Notes under the pieces: generated by a model | What the model saw: the letters and a program-made list of their open reading frames with translations, nothing else | Database searches by the model: none | Told to the model about the DNA's origin: nothing | Made by a program: the position numbers and the translations under genes | NCBI GenBank assembly: GCA_963976395.1 | Contig: CAXBLG010000023.1 | Span: forward strand, 1-36,590 | From: UBA11612 sp963976395 | GTDB lineage: Bacteria; Pseudomonadota; Alphaproteobacteria; Rhodospirillales; Rhodospirillaceae | Direction: 5' to 3' | Length of the DNA: 36,590 bases | Shown: piece after piece, positions 24,233-33,103 of the stretch | How the letters are laid out: each line of letters begins with the position of its first letter | Position numbering within the stretch: position 1 is the stretch's first letter

Positions 24233-26434
24233 CTAATAGCCGAGTGCTTTGTTCAGTTTTTCAAGCAATCCAATGGCGGCTTCGCCAATGACTGTTCCTG
24301 GCGGGAAGATCGCGGCCGCGCCGGCTGCCGTTAGAGCATCGAAATCCTGGGGCGGAATCACGCCGCCGACCACAATCATAATGTCCTCGCGGCCCAGCTT
24401 TTTTAATTCAGCCTTTAGTTCGGGTACGAGCGTTAAGTGGCCCGCCGCAAGAGAAGAGGCCCCGATGATGTGAACATCATTTTCGACGGCCTGCTTCGCG
24501 GCTTCGCCCGGGGTCTGGAACAGTGGTCCGATATCTACATCAAAGCCTAAGTCGGCAAATGCCGACGCAATGACCTTCTGGCCTCGGTCGTGTCCGTCCT
24601 GACCCATCTTAGCAACGAGAATGCGAGGGCGGCGACCTTCTTTTTCGGCAAAGGTTTCGACCATTTCTAATACTTTATCCACGGTTTTCGATCCTGCTCC
24701 GACTTCCTTACGATAGACCCCGGCGATGGACCGAATCTCGGCCACGTGTCGCCCGTACACTTTCTCAAGTGCGCTCGTCATCTCGCCGACAGTGGCCTTG
24801 GCCCGGGCGGCATTCACCGACAGTTCCAACAAATTGCCTTCGCCGGTTTCGGCGGCTTTTGTGAGCGCTTCAAGAGCCTGTGTGCATGCGGTCTCGTCGC
24901 GTTCTGCGCGCAGACGTTTGAGTTTCTCAAGCTGCGCGCCTCGCACGGCACTATTATCGACTTTGAGAACATCAATGTCCTCTTTCTCGTCCAGCTTATA
25001 TTTGTTCACGCCCACCACAGTCTGACGGCCCGAATCAATCCGCGCCTGGGTGCGCGCGGCGGCTTCCTCAATGCGAAGTTTGGGAATACCGGCCTCAATA
25101 GCTTTTGCCATACCGCCAAGGCCTTCGACCTCTTGGATGTGTGCCCAGGCCTTGTTGGCGAGTTCGTAGGTCAGACGTTCCACGTAGTAGCTGCCGCCCC
25201 AGGGGTCGACGCTGCGAGTTGTGCCGGTCTCTTGCTGGATAAACAGCTGCGTATTGCGAGCGATACGCGCTGAGAAGTCTGTCGGTAAAGCAAGCGCTTC
25301 ATCCAGGGCGTTGGTGTGCAGCGACTGGGTGTGACCTTGAGTGGCTGCCATGGCTTCCATGCAGGTGCGAATGACGTTGGTGTAAACGTCCTGGGCGGTC
25401 AGGCTCCATCCAGACGTTTGGCAATGGGTACGCAGAGAAAGCGATTTATCGCTCTTTGGATCAAACTGCTTAATAAGCTTGGCCCACAGCAGACGTCCGG
25501 CGCGCATTTTGGCCACTTCCATGAAGTAGTTCATGCCAATGGCCCAGAAGAAGCTGAGACGTGGCGCAAACGCATCGATGTTAAGGCCTGCTTTCATCCC
25601 GGCGCGGGCGTATTCAACGCCGTCGGCAAGGGTGTACGCGAGTTCGAGATCCGCCGTCGCGCCGGCTTCCTGCATGTGATAGCCGGAAATGGATATGGAG
25701 TTGAACTTGGGCATCTTCGTGGAGGTAAATGCAAAAATGTCCGAGATAATGCGCATGCTCGGTGTCGGCGGGAAAATATAGGTATTACGCACCATGAACT
25801 CTTTCAGAATGTCGTTCTGTATGGTTCCTGAAAGCTGTTCGGGCTTCACGCCCTGTTCCTCGGCTGCAACGATATACAGGGCCATCACCGGCAATACCGC
25901 GCCGTTCATGGTCATAGACACGCTCATGCGATCAAGCGGAATGCCGTCAAACAACGTGCGCATATCTAAAATGGAATCAACGGCCACGCCGGCCATGCCG
26001 ACGTCTCCGGTTACACGGGGATGATCGCTGTCGTATCCGCGGTGAGTGGCTAAGTCGAACGCAATGGATAAGCCCTTTTGACCGGCGGCCAAGTTGCGCC
26101 GGTAAAAAGCGTTGGAATCTTCAGCTGTCGAGAACCCGGCGTACTGACGAATGGTCCAGGGCTGCGTGACATACATGGCCGGGTATGGACCACGCAAATA
26201 TGGCGCCATGCCTGGGCGTGTATCTAAAAAGTCGAGCCCGGCAATATCGTCTGCCGTAAATAACGGTTTAACAGGAATGCCTTCAGGGGATTGCCACGCC
26301 AAGTCGTCGATCTTTTGACCGGTCTCGGCTTCGGCCTTGACGCGCCATTCACCGACATTGAGCCGTCCTGAATTGGACGTGGACGACAGGCCGACATCTG
26401 CGAAATTGGGAATGCTTGATGTTGCTTTATTCAT
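24233..26434 (-). CDS. mutB: Methylmalonyl-CoA mutase, large (catalytic) subunit
   Basis: Adenosylcobalamin-dependent isomerisation of (R)-methylmalonyl-CoA and succinyl-CoA. 733 residues. The TIM-barrel domain has YAGFSTAEDSNAFYRRNLAAGQKGLSIAFDLATHRGYDSDHPRV and SISGYHMQEAGA; the C-terminal cobalamin domain has the lower-ligand motif D613-x-H615-x-x-G618 (MGQDGHDRG). It lies 10 bases after mutA, with which it should form a heterodimer, and before the meaB gene. Presence of His615 marks this as the active subunit. Confidence 0.97.
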   Translation of the reverse strand: MNKATSSIPNFADVGLSSTSNSGRLNVGEWRVKAEAETGQKIDDLAWQSPEGIPVKPLFTADDIAGLDFLDTRPGMAPYLRGPYPAMYVTQPWTIRQYAGFSTAEDSNAFYRRNLAAGQKGLSIAFDLATHRGYDSDHPRVTGDVGMAGVAVDSILDMRTLFDGIPLDRMSVSMTMNGAVLPVMALYIVAAEEQGVKPEQLSGTIQNDILKEFMVRNTYIFPPTPSMRIISDIFAFTSTKMPKFNSISISGYHMQEAGATADLELAYTLADGVEYARAGMKAGLNIDAFAPRLSFFWAIGMNYFMEVAKMRAGRLLWAKLIKQFDPKSDKSLSLRTHCQTSGWSLTAQDVYTNVIRTCMEAMAATQGHTQSLHTNALDEALALPTDFSARIARNTQLFIQQETGTTRSVDPWGGSYYVERLTYELANKAWAHIQEVEGLGGMAKAIEAGIPKLRIEEAAARTQARIDSGRQTVVGVNKYKLDEKEDIDVLKVDNSAVRGAQLEKLKRLRAERDETACTQALEALTKAAETGEGNLLELSVNAARAKATVGEMTSALEKVYGRHVAEIRSIAGVYRKEVGAGSKTVDKVLEMVETFAEKEGRRPRILVAKMGQDGHDRGQKVIASAFADLGFDVDIGPLFQTPGEAAKQAVENDVHIIGASSLAAGHLTLVPELKAELKKLGREDIMIVVGGVIPPQDFDALTAAGAAAIFPPGTVIGEAAIGLLEKLNKALGY

Positions 26435-26444
26435 GACCGTGTTC

Positions 26445-28481
26445 CTATCGTCCGGCTTTCAATCGCTTATGCGCGTCCGCCAATACAGCGTGTGCATCGC
26501 AGCCGATAAAAATGAATTCGTCTACCCCGGCCGATTTCAATGCGGATTCTTGATCCGTCGGTCGCCCAGCCAAGTAGACAACAGCGACCCCTGCATTCTT
26601 CAGAGCAATCGCGAGCGTTGCAGCATGTTCTGCATAGACGGCATCACTGCTGCACACGACGGCAAAGCTAGCCTCGCTGTTCTTGAAGTCTTGGATAATC
26701 GCAGCGCTGTCCGTGCCGCCCGCGCCGGCTACGGCCTCGATACCGCCGGCTTCGAAAAAGTTCTTCGCAAACTGTGCGCGTGCTGTGAATTCGGCGACGC
26801 GGCCGATGTTGGCAAGGAAGACTTTTGGGCGCTGGCCGAACTCGTCCTTGAAGGTATCGCCGAGATCGCGCAAGTGTTCGAAATCTTCAGCAAGGCGCAC
26901 GTTCGGCAGCGGCGTCATCGTAGCGATTTGCTCGGACACCAGGACTTCGCGCATGGCGGCAATATTTGCTCCGCCGCGCGCTGATTCCACGAGAGCTTTT
27001 GTAAGAGTTCCGTTTGATGGCGCAGGCAGCGCACCAATGTCCCCTATTGGCTTGGCAATTTCGTTCGTCGTGTGCGCTGTTGCTGCGTCCACCGGCTTTT
27101 CATGAATATTGGGAAATTCACTTACGCCGGTGATCGGATCTTTGCGTTTTCCGATATTTTTAGTGCGCTCTGCGTGTACGGCTGCAATTTGAGTCGCAAT
27201 AAATCCGGAAGTTAGGGCATTCGCCATACCGCCTTGTTTTTCAATGCCCTGGAAAAAAGTCCATGCTTTTTCTGCAATTTCATCAGTCAGGCTTTCGAAC
27301 ATCCATGCACCGCCCGCGGGATCAATCACGCGGTTAAGGCCGGATTCTTCCTGAAGCGTCACTTGGGTGTTGCGCGCTATGCGGCGTGCGAGGTCACTGG
27401 GCTGGCCGATCGCCGCATCAAGAGGAAGCACAGTCACGGCATCAGCTCCGGCAATGCCTGCCCCAAAGCAGGCGACCGTGGTGCGCAAGATATTCACCCA
27501 GGGGTCGCGGCGACTCATCATGCGCGGCGCTGTGTATGCAGTGATAGGCGCCATGCGATTGTTCACGTCTGCGCCGCAGGCTTCGGCGATACGTCCCCAA
27601 AGCTTACGCAAGGCGCGTACTTTGGCGACGGTCGCAAAGAAATCCGCATCCACAGCTAAGGTAAATGCGATTTGTCTGCAGGCCGCGCTGATGTCTAATC
27701 CTGCATCGGTCATAGCGCGCAAGAACTCAGTCGCGCTCGCCACGGCGCAGCCAATCTCTTGCGCATCGGCGGCGCCGGCAGAGTGATAAACAACGGAGCG
27801 TACATTAAATGTACGGGCGTTCGGGTAAGTCCTTGAGACATGCGCCGCCATATCAGCCATGCGGGCGAGTCCGGTCTTAAGGTCGGCTGAGAGTTTGCCG
27901 TTTGCGGCAAGGTTCGCGAACCCATCAACGCCGAAGTTGCCGGTGAATTTTTCGGGGGAAATTCCTCTGCTATCAAGTACCTGCATCAACAGGGCGGCAA
28001 CAGGCAATGGAAGAGAGACAGGCTCTAAAGCAATTGGCGCAAGCTCGAGAAAGACACCTTCAAGGGTCTTAAGTAAGTCGGCTGCCGACTGGATTGCGAC
28101 ACCATTAGCCCCGCTGGGGTCTACTTTAAGAGTGATGGACGTTACGCCGCGTTCCAAATCCTCTAGGATTTGTTTGTTGGCGGTCGCAGGGTCGGGGTGT
28201 CGGTGGCATTGACGAATATCCCACCCGTTCAATGATGTGCTGAGCACCTTGCCGCCGCGAGTAAAAGGCGCTCCGCCGGGGAGTCCTGCAGGGTCGCCCT
28301 CTGCATTCCAATTTTCGCGGGTGTAAAGCGGCTGTAGCTCAATGCCGTCATAAGTGCGCGAGACCAACTTTTTCTCGAAAGGAGCGCCACCCAAAACCCT
28401 GTCCACCAATTTCAGCCACTGGTCGTGCGCGGCTTCGGGAAAATCAGCGGCGAGGGTCAGATTAGTCTCGACAGGTTTCAT
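26445..28481 (-). CDS. mutA: Methylmalonyl-CoA mutase, small subunit
   Basis: About 678 residues, homologous to the large subunit but degenerate. The cobalamin-binding domain near the C-terminus reads KVFLANIGRVAEFTARAQF, with no D-x-H-x-x-G, so it cannot coordinate B12 and serves as the structural partner. NTQVTLQEESGLNRVIDPAGGAW in the barrel matches the family. The start is uncertain: ATG 28481 has AAGGA only one base away, whereas a TTG at 28493 has AAAGGA at good spacing; a TTG at 28553 adds residues unlike the family. It is the first gene of the four-gene unit with mutB, meaB and the dipeptidase, and divergent from the small methyltransferase gene. Confidence 0.94.
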   Translation of the reverse strand: MKPVETNLTLAADFPEAAHDQWLKLVDRVLGGAPFEKKLVSRTYDGIELQPLYTRENWNAEGDPAGLPGGAPFTRGGKVLSTSLNGWDIRQCHRHPDPATANKQILEDLERGVTSITLKVDPSGANGVAIQSAADLLKTLEGVFLELAPIALEPVSLPLPVAALLMQVLDSRGISPEKFTGNFGVDGFANLAANGKLSADLKTGLARMADMAAHVSRTYPNARTFNVRSVVYHSAGAADAQEIGCAVASATEFLRAMTDAGLDISAACRQIAFTLAVDADFFATVAKVRALRKLWGRIAEACGADVNNRMAPITAYTAPRMMSRRDPWVNILRTTVACFGAGIAGADAVTVLPLDAAIGQPSDLARRIARNTQVTLQEESGLNRVIDPAGGAWMFESLTDEIAEKAWTFFQGIEKQGGMANALTSGFIATQIAAVHAERTKNIGKRKDPITGVSEFPNIHEKPVDAATAHTTNEIAKPIGDIGALPAPSNGTLTKALVESARGGANIAAMREVLVSEQIATMTPLPNVRLAEDFEHLRDLGDTFKDEFGQRPKVFLANIGRVAEFTARAQFAKNFFEAGGIEAVAGAGGTDSAAIIQDFKNSEASFAVVCSSDAVYAEHAATLAIALKNAGVAVVYLAGRPTDQESALKSAGVDEFIFIGCDAHAVLADAHKRLKAGR

Positions 28482-28674
28482 GTCCTTGTTCAAAGGCACG
28501 TCCTTTATGCTGTATATTTGCCGGGTCGTACGGCGCGGCGCGGGCCGCGACAAGTGCGCCTTTCTTAGAGGCTGGGCCGCATGCCGTCAAACCTGCGATG
28601 GAACTGGTCCAGAGCCTTAATCTTACAATATATGCCAGAGTAAAGCGGGTGGAATCGGCGGGCCTGAAAGTGCA

Positions 28675-28680
28675 TATAAT
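28675..28680 (+). promoter_or_regulatory. Consensus -10 box 5 bases before a start codon (possible leaderless promoter)
   Basis: A perfect TATAAT ends 5 bases upstream of the ATG at 28686. A transcript starting at the usual distance would begin at or next to the A of the ATG, with no leader. No good -35 is seen at 16-18 bases, though TG lies two bases before the hexamer, close to an extended -10. Confidence 0.4.
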
Positions 28681-28685
28681 GGGCT

Positions 28686-29249
28686 ATGCCCAGCTTTGAT
28701 CGTCCTGCTGATATCGCGATTCCCCCGTCGGACTGGGTTATGCGGTTCGCATCACTGATCAAACAGGGTGGGACGGTATTGGATGTGGCCTCGGGCCATG
28801 GTCGTCATGCCCGGGCTTTGGGATGTGCTGGGTATTCTGTTGTGGCTGTAGATGTCGATGTTTCAGGCCTTGAGGACCTCAGGGGTACAGTAGGCTTTGA
28901 AATTTTCGCTGCCGACCTCGAATTGGCGCCATGGCCGTTTGAAGGCCGGCTATTCGACGGGATTGTTGTGACAAATTATCTCCACCGTCCGCATTTTCCA
29001 TGGCTCATTGCCGCGCTTGCCGATGACGGCGTACTCATTTTTGAAACCTTTGGTATGGGCAATGAGCGGTTAGGGCGTCCGCGCAATCCTGATTTTCTCC
29101 TAGCTCCAGGTGAACTACTGGACGCTTTTGCACCGCATCTACATGTCATCGCCTATGAGCATGGAGAGGAACGGGTGCCGCGCCCGGCGGTTCGGCAACG
29201 TTTATGCGCTATCAAGGGCAACGGCCCTTATCCGCTGATGGTTAAATAA
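28686..29249 (+). CDS. Small class I SAM-dependent methyltransferase
   Basis: 187 residues. After an N-terminal IAIPPSDWVMRFASLI, which is conserved in this small group, motif I VLDVASGHGRHARAL (31-45) and the acidic strand end VVAVDVDVSGLEDL give a Rossmann methyltransferase; LFDGIVVTNYLHRPHFPWL is motif IV/V and FETFGMGNERLGRPRNPDFLL follows. The latter resembles TehB/Methyltransf_11-like proteins of unknown substrate. It is divergent from mutA and stands alone, ending 1 base before a hairpin. There is no ribosome site, consistent with a leaderless message. Confidence 0.88.
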   Translation: MPSFDRPADIAIPPSDWVMRFASLIKQGGTVLDVASGHGRHARALGCAGYSVVAVDVDVSGLEDLRGTVGFEIFAADLELAPWPFEGRLFDGIVVTNYLHRPHFPWLIAALADDGVLIFETFGMGNERLGRPRNPDFLLAPGELLDAFAPHLHVIAYEHGEERVPRPAVRQRLCAIKGNGPYPLMVK

Positions 29250-29250
29250 A

Positions 29251-29277
29251 AACGCCCAGAACATTGTCCTGGGCGTT
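29251..29277 (-). terminator. Rho-independent terminator for the DUF6491-like gene
   Basis: AACGCCCAG (29251-29259) and CTGGGCGTT (29269-29277) form a perfect 9-bp stem with a 9-base loop. Reading the minus strand, the stem is followed by TTTTTATTT, a proper U-tract, so it terminates the gene at 29308-29697. It begins directly after the stop of the opposing methyltransferase gene and may also stop that transcript, less efficiently because the plus-strand side lacks a T-run. Confidence 0.85.
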
Positions 29278-29307
29278 CGCACCTCACTGGGCACTGAAAA
29301 TGAAGCC

Positions 29308-29697
29308 TTAACGTTCCATCAAAGCCCGAGCTTCTGCTTTGTCGATGGTCACGATTTTATCGATGAGGCAGCGAGAGCCACCAGATCCAAGAGCGATTAA
29401 AGTGTCCTGCTTGCAAAGTTTATTCAAAGGGGTGTCGTAGGCAAAGCCGCTACCATTGTTTAATCCGGCGCATTCTCGCAGTAAGTCGATACGTTTATAT
29501 CCATCCTGCGGCAAATCCATTTTTACCAGTATCGTCTTGCTATCGATAACAGGCGTGTCTTTGATGTGGTTGGAATTTATGCACATCTGCGTATCGCCAA
29601 TGTTGTCACCGTCTGCGGCTACAACAGGTGTTGCCAGAAAGCTGCCGGCAATAATCGCGAGCGACAGCGCTCGGCGCCAGTTTAATATCGAGGTCAT
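29308..29697 (-). CDS. Exported small protein, DUF6491-like
   Basis: 129 residues from the ATG at 29697, which has an excellent ribosome site (AAGGAGGAC, 6 bases away); a longer frame up to 29889 exists but is not needed. The N-terminus LNWRRALSLAIIAGSFLATPVVAA is a type I signal peptide cut after VVA. The mature part has four Cys (MCINSN, RECAGL, KLCKQD, SRCLID), likely two disulfides, and the ordered blocks C-I...VIDSKTILVKM, ...R.DLL.ECAGL, FAYDTPLNKLCKQDTL, which resemble the DUF6491 family of alphaproteobacterial periplasmic proteins. The function of the family is unknown. It has its own promoter and terminator. Confidence 0.8.
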   Translation of the reverse strand: MTSILNWRRALSLAIIAGSFLATPVVAADGDNIGDTQMCINSNHIKDTPVIDSKTILVKMDLPQDGYKRIDLLRECAGLNNGSGFAYDTPLNKLCKQDTLIALGSGGSRCLIDKIVTIDKAEARALMER

Positions 29698-30047
29698 TAT
29701 GTCCTCCTTATACAACGTCTCATTCGGTCGCGATGTAATAAAACTCAGCGGGCTCAAGATCGCAGCTATTGTAATGATTATAGAAAACAAAACCGCGTTA
29801 TTTAAGCATTGGTAATTCTGGTCCTCAAATGAGGCGATTGTTTGACCAGTCGCGACTTGAATCCGAAAAATGACGAGGATTTTCGCCAAAAATCTGGGTT
29901 GGCAGACATACTGTGCACTTGGTCTGGCTGGAACAGCATATTGGGCAATTGATGTTGAGGAATCTGTGACATGAAGATTTTAACTGTGCTTGCCGTGGTC
30001 AAGACGAACAACCCGGACGAGTTGTCGCGAATTATGGTTACCGTATT
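29698..30047. other. Gene-poor interval with two tiny overlapping frames
   Basis: About 350 bases between the DUF6491-like gene and the glycosyltransferase fusion. Its left part holds the promoter just described. The right part has two small plus-strand frames: 29870-29974 (34 codons, with a hydrophobic YCALGLAGTAYWAI stretch) and 29971-30051 (26 codons, beginning MKILTVLAVV), joined by an ATGA stop/start overlap; the second has GAGGA 9 bases before its ATG. No homology is recognised and both may be chance or remnants. Confidence 0.3.
29777..29805 (-). promoter_or_regulatory. Candidate promoter of the DUF6491-like gene
   Basis: On the minus strand TTAAAT (plus 29800-29805) is followed after 17 bases by a perfect TATAAT (plus 29777-29782). 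Transcription would start near 29770 and give a leader of about 73 bases before the ATG at 29697. Confidence 0.5.
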
Positions 30048-31949
30048 CTAGTTATCCTCGGCTCCTTCACGCCGCGCCATAATTTCGTCAAAACGCGGCA
30101 TTGTCGAGTGGCCGGGCGCGTTAACGCCATCGCCACGCAGTGTCACCCAGAAGGTTTTCGCCAAAATCTTGAAATCAAGGCCGAGACTCATATTGTCCAC
30201 ATACCAAACATCGTATGTGAATTTTTCTTCCCAAGACAAAGCATTGCGCCCATTGATCTGAGTCCAGCCCGTGATCCCAGGACGCATTTCATGTCTGCGC
30301 CGTTGTTCGGAAGAATAGTACGGAAGGTACTCCGGTAACAAAGGGCGTGGCCCGACAAGACTCATATCGCCGCGCAGAACATTAAAGAGTTCGGGCAACT
30401 CGTCGAGCGATGTCCGCCGCATAAAACGGCCGAGGGGTGTTAATCGATCTCCGTCTGGTAGCGCGGCGCCTGTCGCGTCCGCGGCGTCTGTCATGGTGCG
30501 AAATTTGTAAATTCGGAACAGCTTACCTTTGAAACCAGGCCGGTCCTGAGAAAATATCACGGGCGCGCCCATCTTAACGCCTATCGCAATCGCAAGTCCG
30601 ATGAGTACAGGCGAGAGCACGATAAGGGCGATAAGAGATAAAAGAATGTCCAATGCGCGCTTGGACCAAAGCATACGCTGTCTCATGATCGTTGCGCGCG
30701 GCACTTCTTCAACCGCAGCTTCAATAGCGTCGCGAATATCTGCGGCCACGCGGCGCGTATTGATACGGCCGGCTGCTAATGCTGCGGCTTGTTCGCGTGC
30801 GCGTCGCAAGCCGTCGGCGTTATTCAGAAAATCGAAAATTTCGTGGGTTGCCGCTGGAATGTCATCGGTCGGCAGCGCGATCCCGGCACCGCGACCCACG
30901 ACGAGGTCTCGGTGAGGATTTTGACCGTCAAATATCACCGGTCGTTCGGCCGCCAGGGCGTCGAAGACATGCCCGCAAGGATCCCAGGCTTCTTCGTCCG
31001 CTCTCCGCCCGATTGCTGCCGTTGCCGATGCTAAAATACTCGGCAGTTTAAAGCGCGGAACAGGGTCTAGAACCCAGACGTTTTTGTTAAGCACGCCTCG
31101 TGATCGTGCGTGTTGTTCTAGGTGCGCACGCCCCGGACCATCGCCATAAAACAAAACCGCGAAACTGGGAGAGATGGGCTGCATGGCGACTGCTATATCG
31201 ACAAACGCCTCAAGGTTATCTTCAGCGTATATGTGTCCCGCATATACGAGACTGGGGCTTTGTGATGTGGGCGCGCTTTCTCCCTTTACGGTTTTTGACG
31301 GATGCAGCAAATGTGTGTCGCAGCCGGTCAATGCCTCAATCGTTTTTTGTGGAGCAACACCGTTTGCTGCAAGGCTTTCCTTTAAGTGAATATTTTGAAT
31401 GAATGTGCGCTGTGCTCGACGTACCACAAATCGGTATATGCCCTGTGCGATCAAGGTCAGCATTTTCCGGCCTTGTGAAGCCTGGGGTGATGGTCGCGGT
31501 ATTCCGTCTCGTGCATCTACAATCAACGGTATGCCGCGCACCGCGCAAAATAGAGTGGCGATTGGTAAGATCAAAAGTGGTCGGTCTGCCGCTATAACGA
31601 CATCAACATCGGAAATGCGCCATATGCGCCAAAGTACATTCAGAACATAGGATCGATTTGCACGCGTCGGCACTGGATAGCCAAATCGCATCTGCGGATC
31701 ATTTCCGACATTCACAATGGAAAGTTTGGGATCGTCAGTGCCGGAGGTAAGATTCGAATAGGTCGTTAAAACACTGACATGATGGCCGCTTTGACTCAAC
31801 TCTTGACAGATCGTGAAGGCTCGCACAGACCCGGCTTGGTCGCCGCGGAGGAGTGACGGTTCTAAACTTAATATATGCAATGGGTTCATCGTTGAGCGAT
31901 TTGTGGTGGACATAGGGTTCTTATACAGTTCGCATCGCTGACGGACCAT
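30048..31949 (-). CDS. Fusion of a GT4-like glycosyltransferase with a monotopic phosphoglycosyl transferase
   Basis: 633 residues. Residues about 20-400 are a GT-B glycosyltransferase: HILSLEPSLLRGDQAGSVRAF at the nucleotide side, SLVYAGHIYAEDNLEAFVDIA, and DALAAERPVIF near the donor site. Residues about 426-615 are a bacterial sugar transferase of the WcaJ/PglC type: re-entrant helix with Ser-Pro break (ALIVLSPVLIGL), RIYKFRTM, catalytic Asp516-Glu517 in RRTSLDELPELFNVLRGDMSLVGPRPLL, and GITGWTQINGR. It should transfer a sugar-1-phosphate to undecaprenyl phosphate and add a further sugar. Start is uncertain: ATGs at 31949, 31913 and 31889 are possible with no clear ribosome site; the recognisable core begins at the last. 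Divergent from the Wzz-like gene. Confidence 0.9.
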   Translation of the reverse strand: MVRQRCELYKNPMSTTNRSTMNPLHILSLEPSLLRGDQAGSVRAFTICQELSQSGHHVSVLTTYSNLTSGTDDPKLSIVNVGNDPQMRFGYPVPTRANRSYVLNVLWRIWRISDVDVVIAADRPLLILPIATLFCAVRGIPLIVDARDGIPRPSPQASQGRKMLTLIAQGIYRFVVRRAQRTFIQNIHLKESLAANGVAPQKTIEALTGCDTHLLHPSKTVKGESAPTSQSPSLVYAGHIYAEDNLEAFVDIAVAMQPISPSFAVLFYGDGPGRAHLEQHARSRGVLNKNVWVLDPVPRFKLPSILASATAAIGRRADEEAWDPCGHVFDALAAERPVIFDGQNPHRDLVVGRGAGIALPTDDIPAATHEIFDFLNNADGLRRAREQAAALAAGRINTRRVAADIRDAIEAAVEEVPRATIMRQRMLWSKRALDILLSLIALIVLSPVLIGLAIAIGVKMGAPVIFSQDRPGFKGKLFRIYKFRTMTDAADATGAALPDGDRLTPLGRFMRRTSLDELPELFNVLRGDMSLVGPRPLLPEYLPYYSSEQRRRHEMRPGITGWTQINGRNALSWEEKFTYDVWYVDNMSLGLDFKILAKTFWVTLRGDGVNAPGHSTMPRFDEIMARREGAEDN

Positions 31950-32059
31950 AGCTCAGAAGCGGAGCTGTAAAAATTCGCGACGGCGTCAATCTAGAACGTT
32001 GCGTCGAATGGTGTGTCTTGAAATAAGGAGCGGGCATATTTTTTCGGGAGTATCGGGTT

Positions 32060-33103
32060 ATGACTGAGTCGTCCGCTGGCGAATCCGCGGTGCGCCCGCC
32101 ACACGAAATGACGCTCATGGAGCTATGGCTTATCGTCTGGGCGCGTAAGTATATTGTCGCAGCGATCATAGGAGGGTCCACCTTAGTGGGGGTCACGCTG
32201 GCATTTACAATGCCGCAGCAACACCGTTTTGCAACCGTGATTGAGATCGGCAATCGGATCCTAAATGAGGAGATCGTGCCGATTGAGACCCTAAGCAGTG
32301 TGATTGCAAAGTTGCAGGATGGTTATATTCCCACGGCAACTCTTAAATTGAGAAAAGACTCGGCCACGACGATTAAGGACCACGCCTTCAATGTGTCGGG
32401 TTCACAGCAAAGCCAAATTGTTACCGTTGCGAGCGTAGGAGAAAGTAAAGATGCGCCTGTTCACCTCGCGCTTCATGCGCGCATTGCCGAAGCTCTCATC
32501 CAAGACCATAACCGTACGACTGATGTGGTGCGTGATAATGCCGCTATGATGCAGGCGGCGGCCGAGGAGAATTTCGCCAATCTGGAAGCGGAGGAAACGG
32601 CGGCTGAGGAACAGATCGGATGGCTTGGGGCTGCTATAGCAGAGGCCCAAAAGCGATCGAACGACGTATCGCAGCGTATCGCTCAGTTGAATGATCAGCT
32701 GTCGGCGCTTAAAGGGCTGCCTGACTCCTCTGATGCCACGCAAGCCATGTTATTGTCTCATCAAATCAGCGCGCTGATGGCGCTCGAAGCAAATTTGAGC
32801 GAACGGGCCGGCTTAGGCCTGCGTGTTGAGCGCTCAAACATTCAGGCGCGTCTTGCGGCGATTGCTCGGAAAAAGGAAACAGCGCGTCACGCAATACGGT
32901 ACCGCGAGACGGTGCAAAGAAACATTCAGGCAACGCGGGTTGTCGGTGGAGAAACAATCATGTCTTCACGTCCCGTTGCGCCTAACAAGCTGATCCTGAT
33001 TTTCATCTCGCTGATTGTCGGGGTTGTTACGGCAGTCGGTCTCGTGTTGGCTCTAGACTTTTTCTCAAAAGCTCACGGGCGTGGCCGCGCTATTCGGTCT
33101 TAG
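32060..33103 (+). CDS. Wzz-type chain-length determinant protein
   Basis: 347 residues. A first membrane helix (about 32-50) follows MTLMELWLIVWARKYIV, then a periplasmic domain with a long coiled coil (about 155-290, rich in Glu/Ala/Gln heptads), a proline motif SSRPVAPNKL and a second helix (about 313-333). There is no cytoplasmic kinase domain, so this is a Wzz/PCP-1-like co-polymerase rather than a tyrosine kinase. It sets glycan chain length with a Wzy polymerase; the Wzy-like gene of the window is 14 kb away. The GTG/ATG choice is clear: ATG 32060 with GGGAG 11 bases upstream. Its end overlaps the convergent aminotransferase gene by four bases. Confidence 0.87.
   Translation: MTESSAGESAVRPPHEMTLMELWLIVWARKYIVAAIIGGSTLVGVTLAFTMPQQHRFATVIEIGNRILNEEIVPIETLSSVIAKLQDGYIPTATLKLRKDSATTIKDHAFNVSGSQQSQIVTVASVGESKDAPVHLALHARIAEALIQDHNRTTDVVRDNAAMMQAAAEENFANLEAEETAAEEQIGWLGAAIAEAQKRSNDVSQRIAQLNDQLSALKGLPDSSDATQAMLLSHQISALMALEANLSERAGLGLRVERSNIQARLAAIARKKETARHAIRYRETVQRNIQATRVVGGETIMSSRPVAPNKLILIFISLIVGVVTAVGLVLALDFFSKAHGRGRAIRS

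Noticed and set aside
24746..25273. 175-codon plus-strand frame opposite mutB
   Set aside because: No recognisable domain and fully inside a strongly conserved mutase gene.
28530..28560. GC-rich repeat-like stretch upstream of mutA
   Set aside because: It looks palindromic locally, but the arms are short and imperfect; local GC bias explains it.
29802..30011. 69-codon minus-strand frame between the DUF6491-like gene and the fusion glycosyltransferase
   Set aside because: No ribosome site, no domain, and composition unlike the neighbouring genes.
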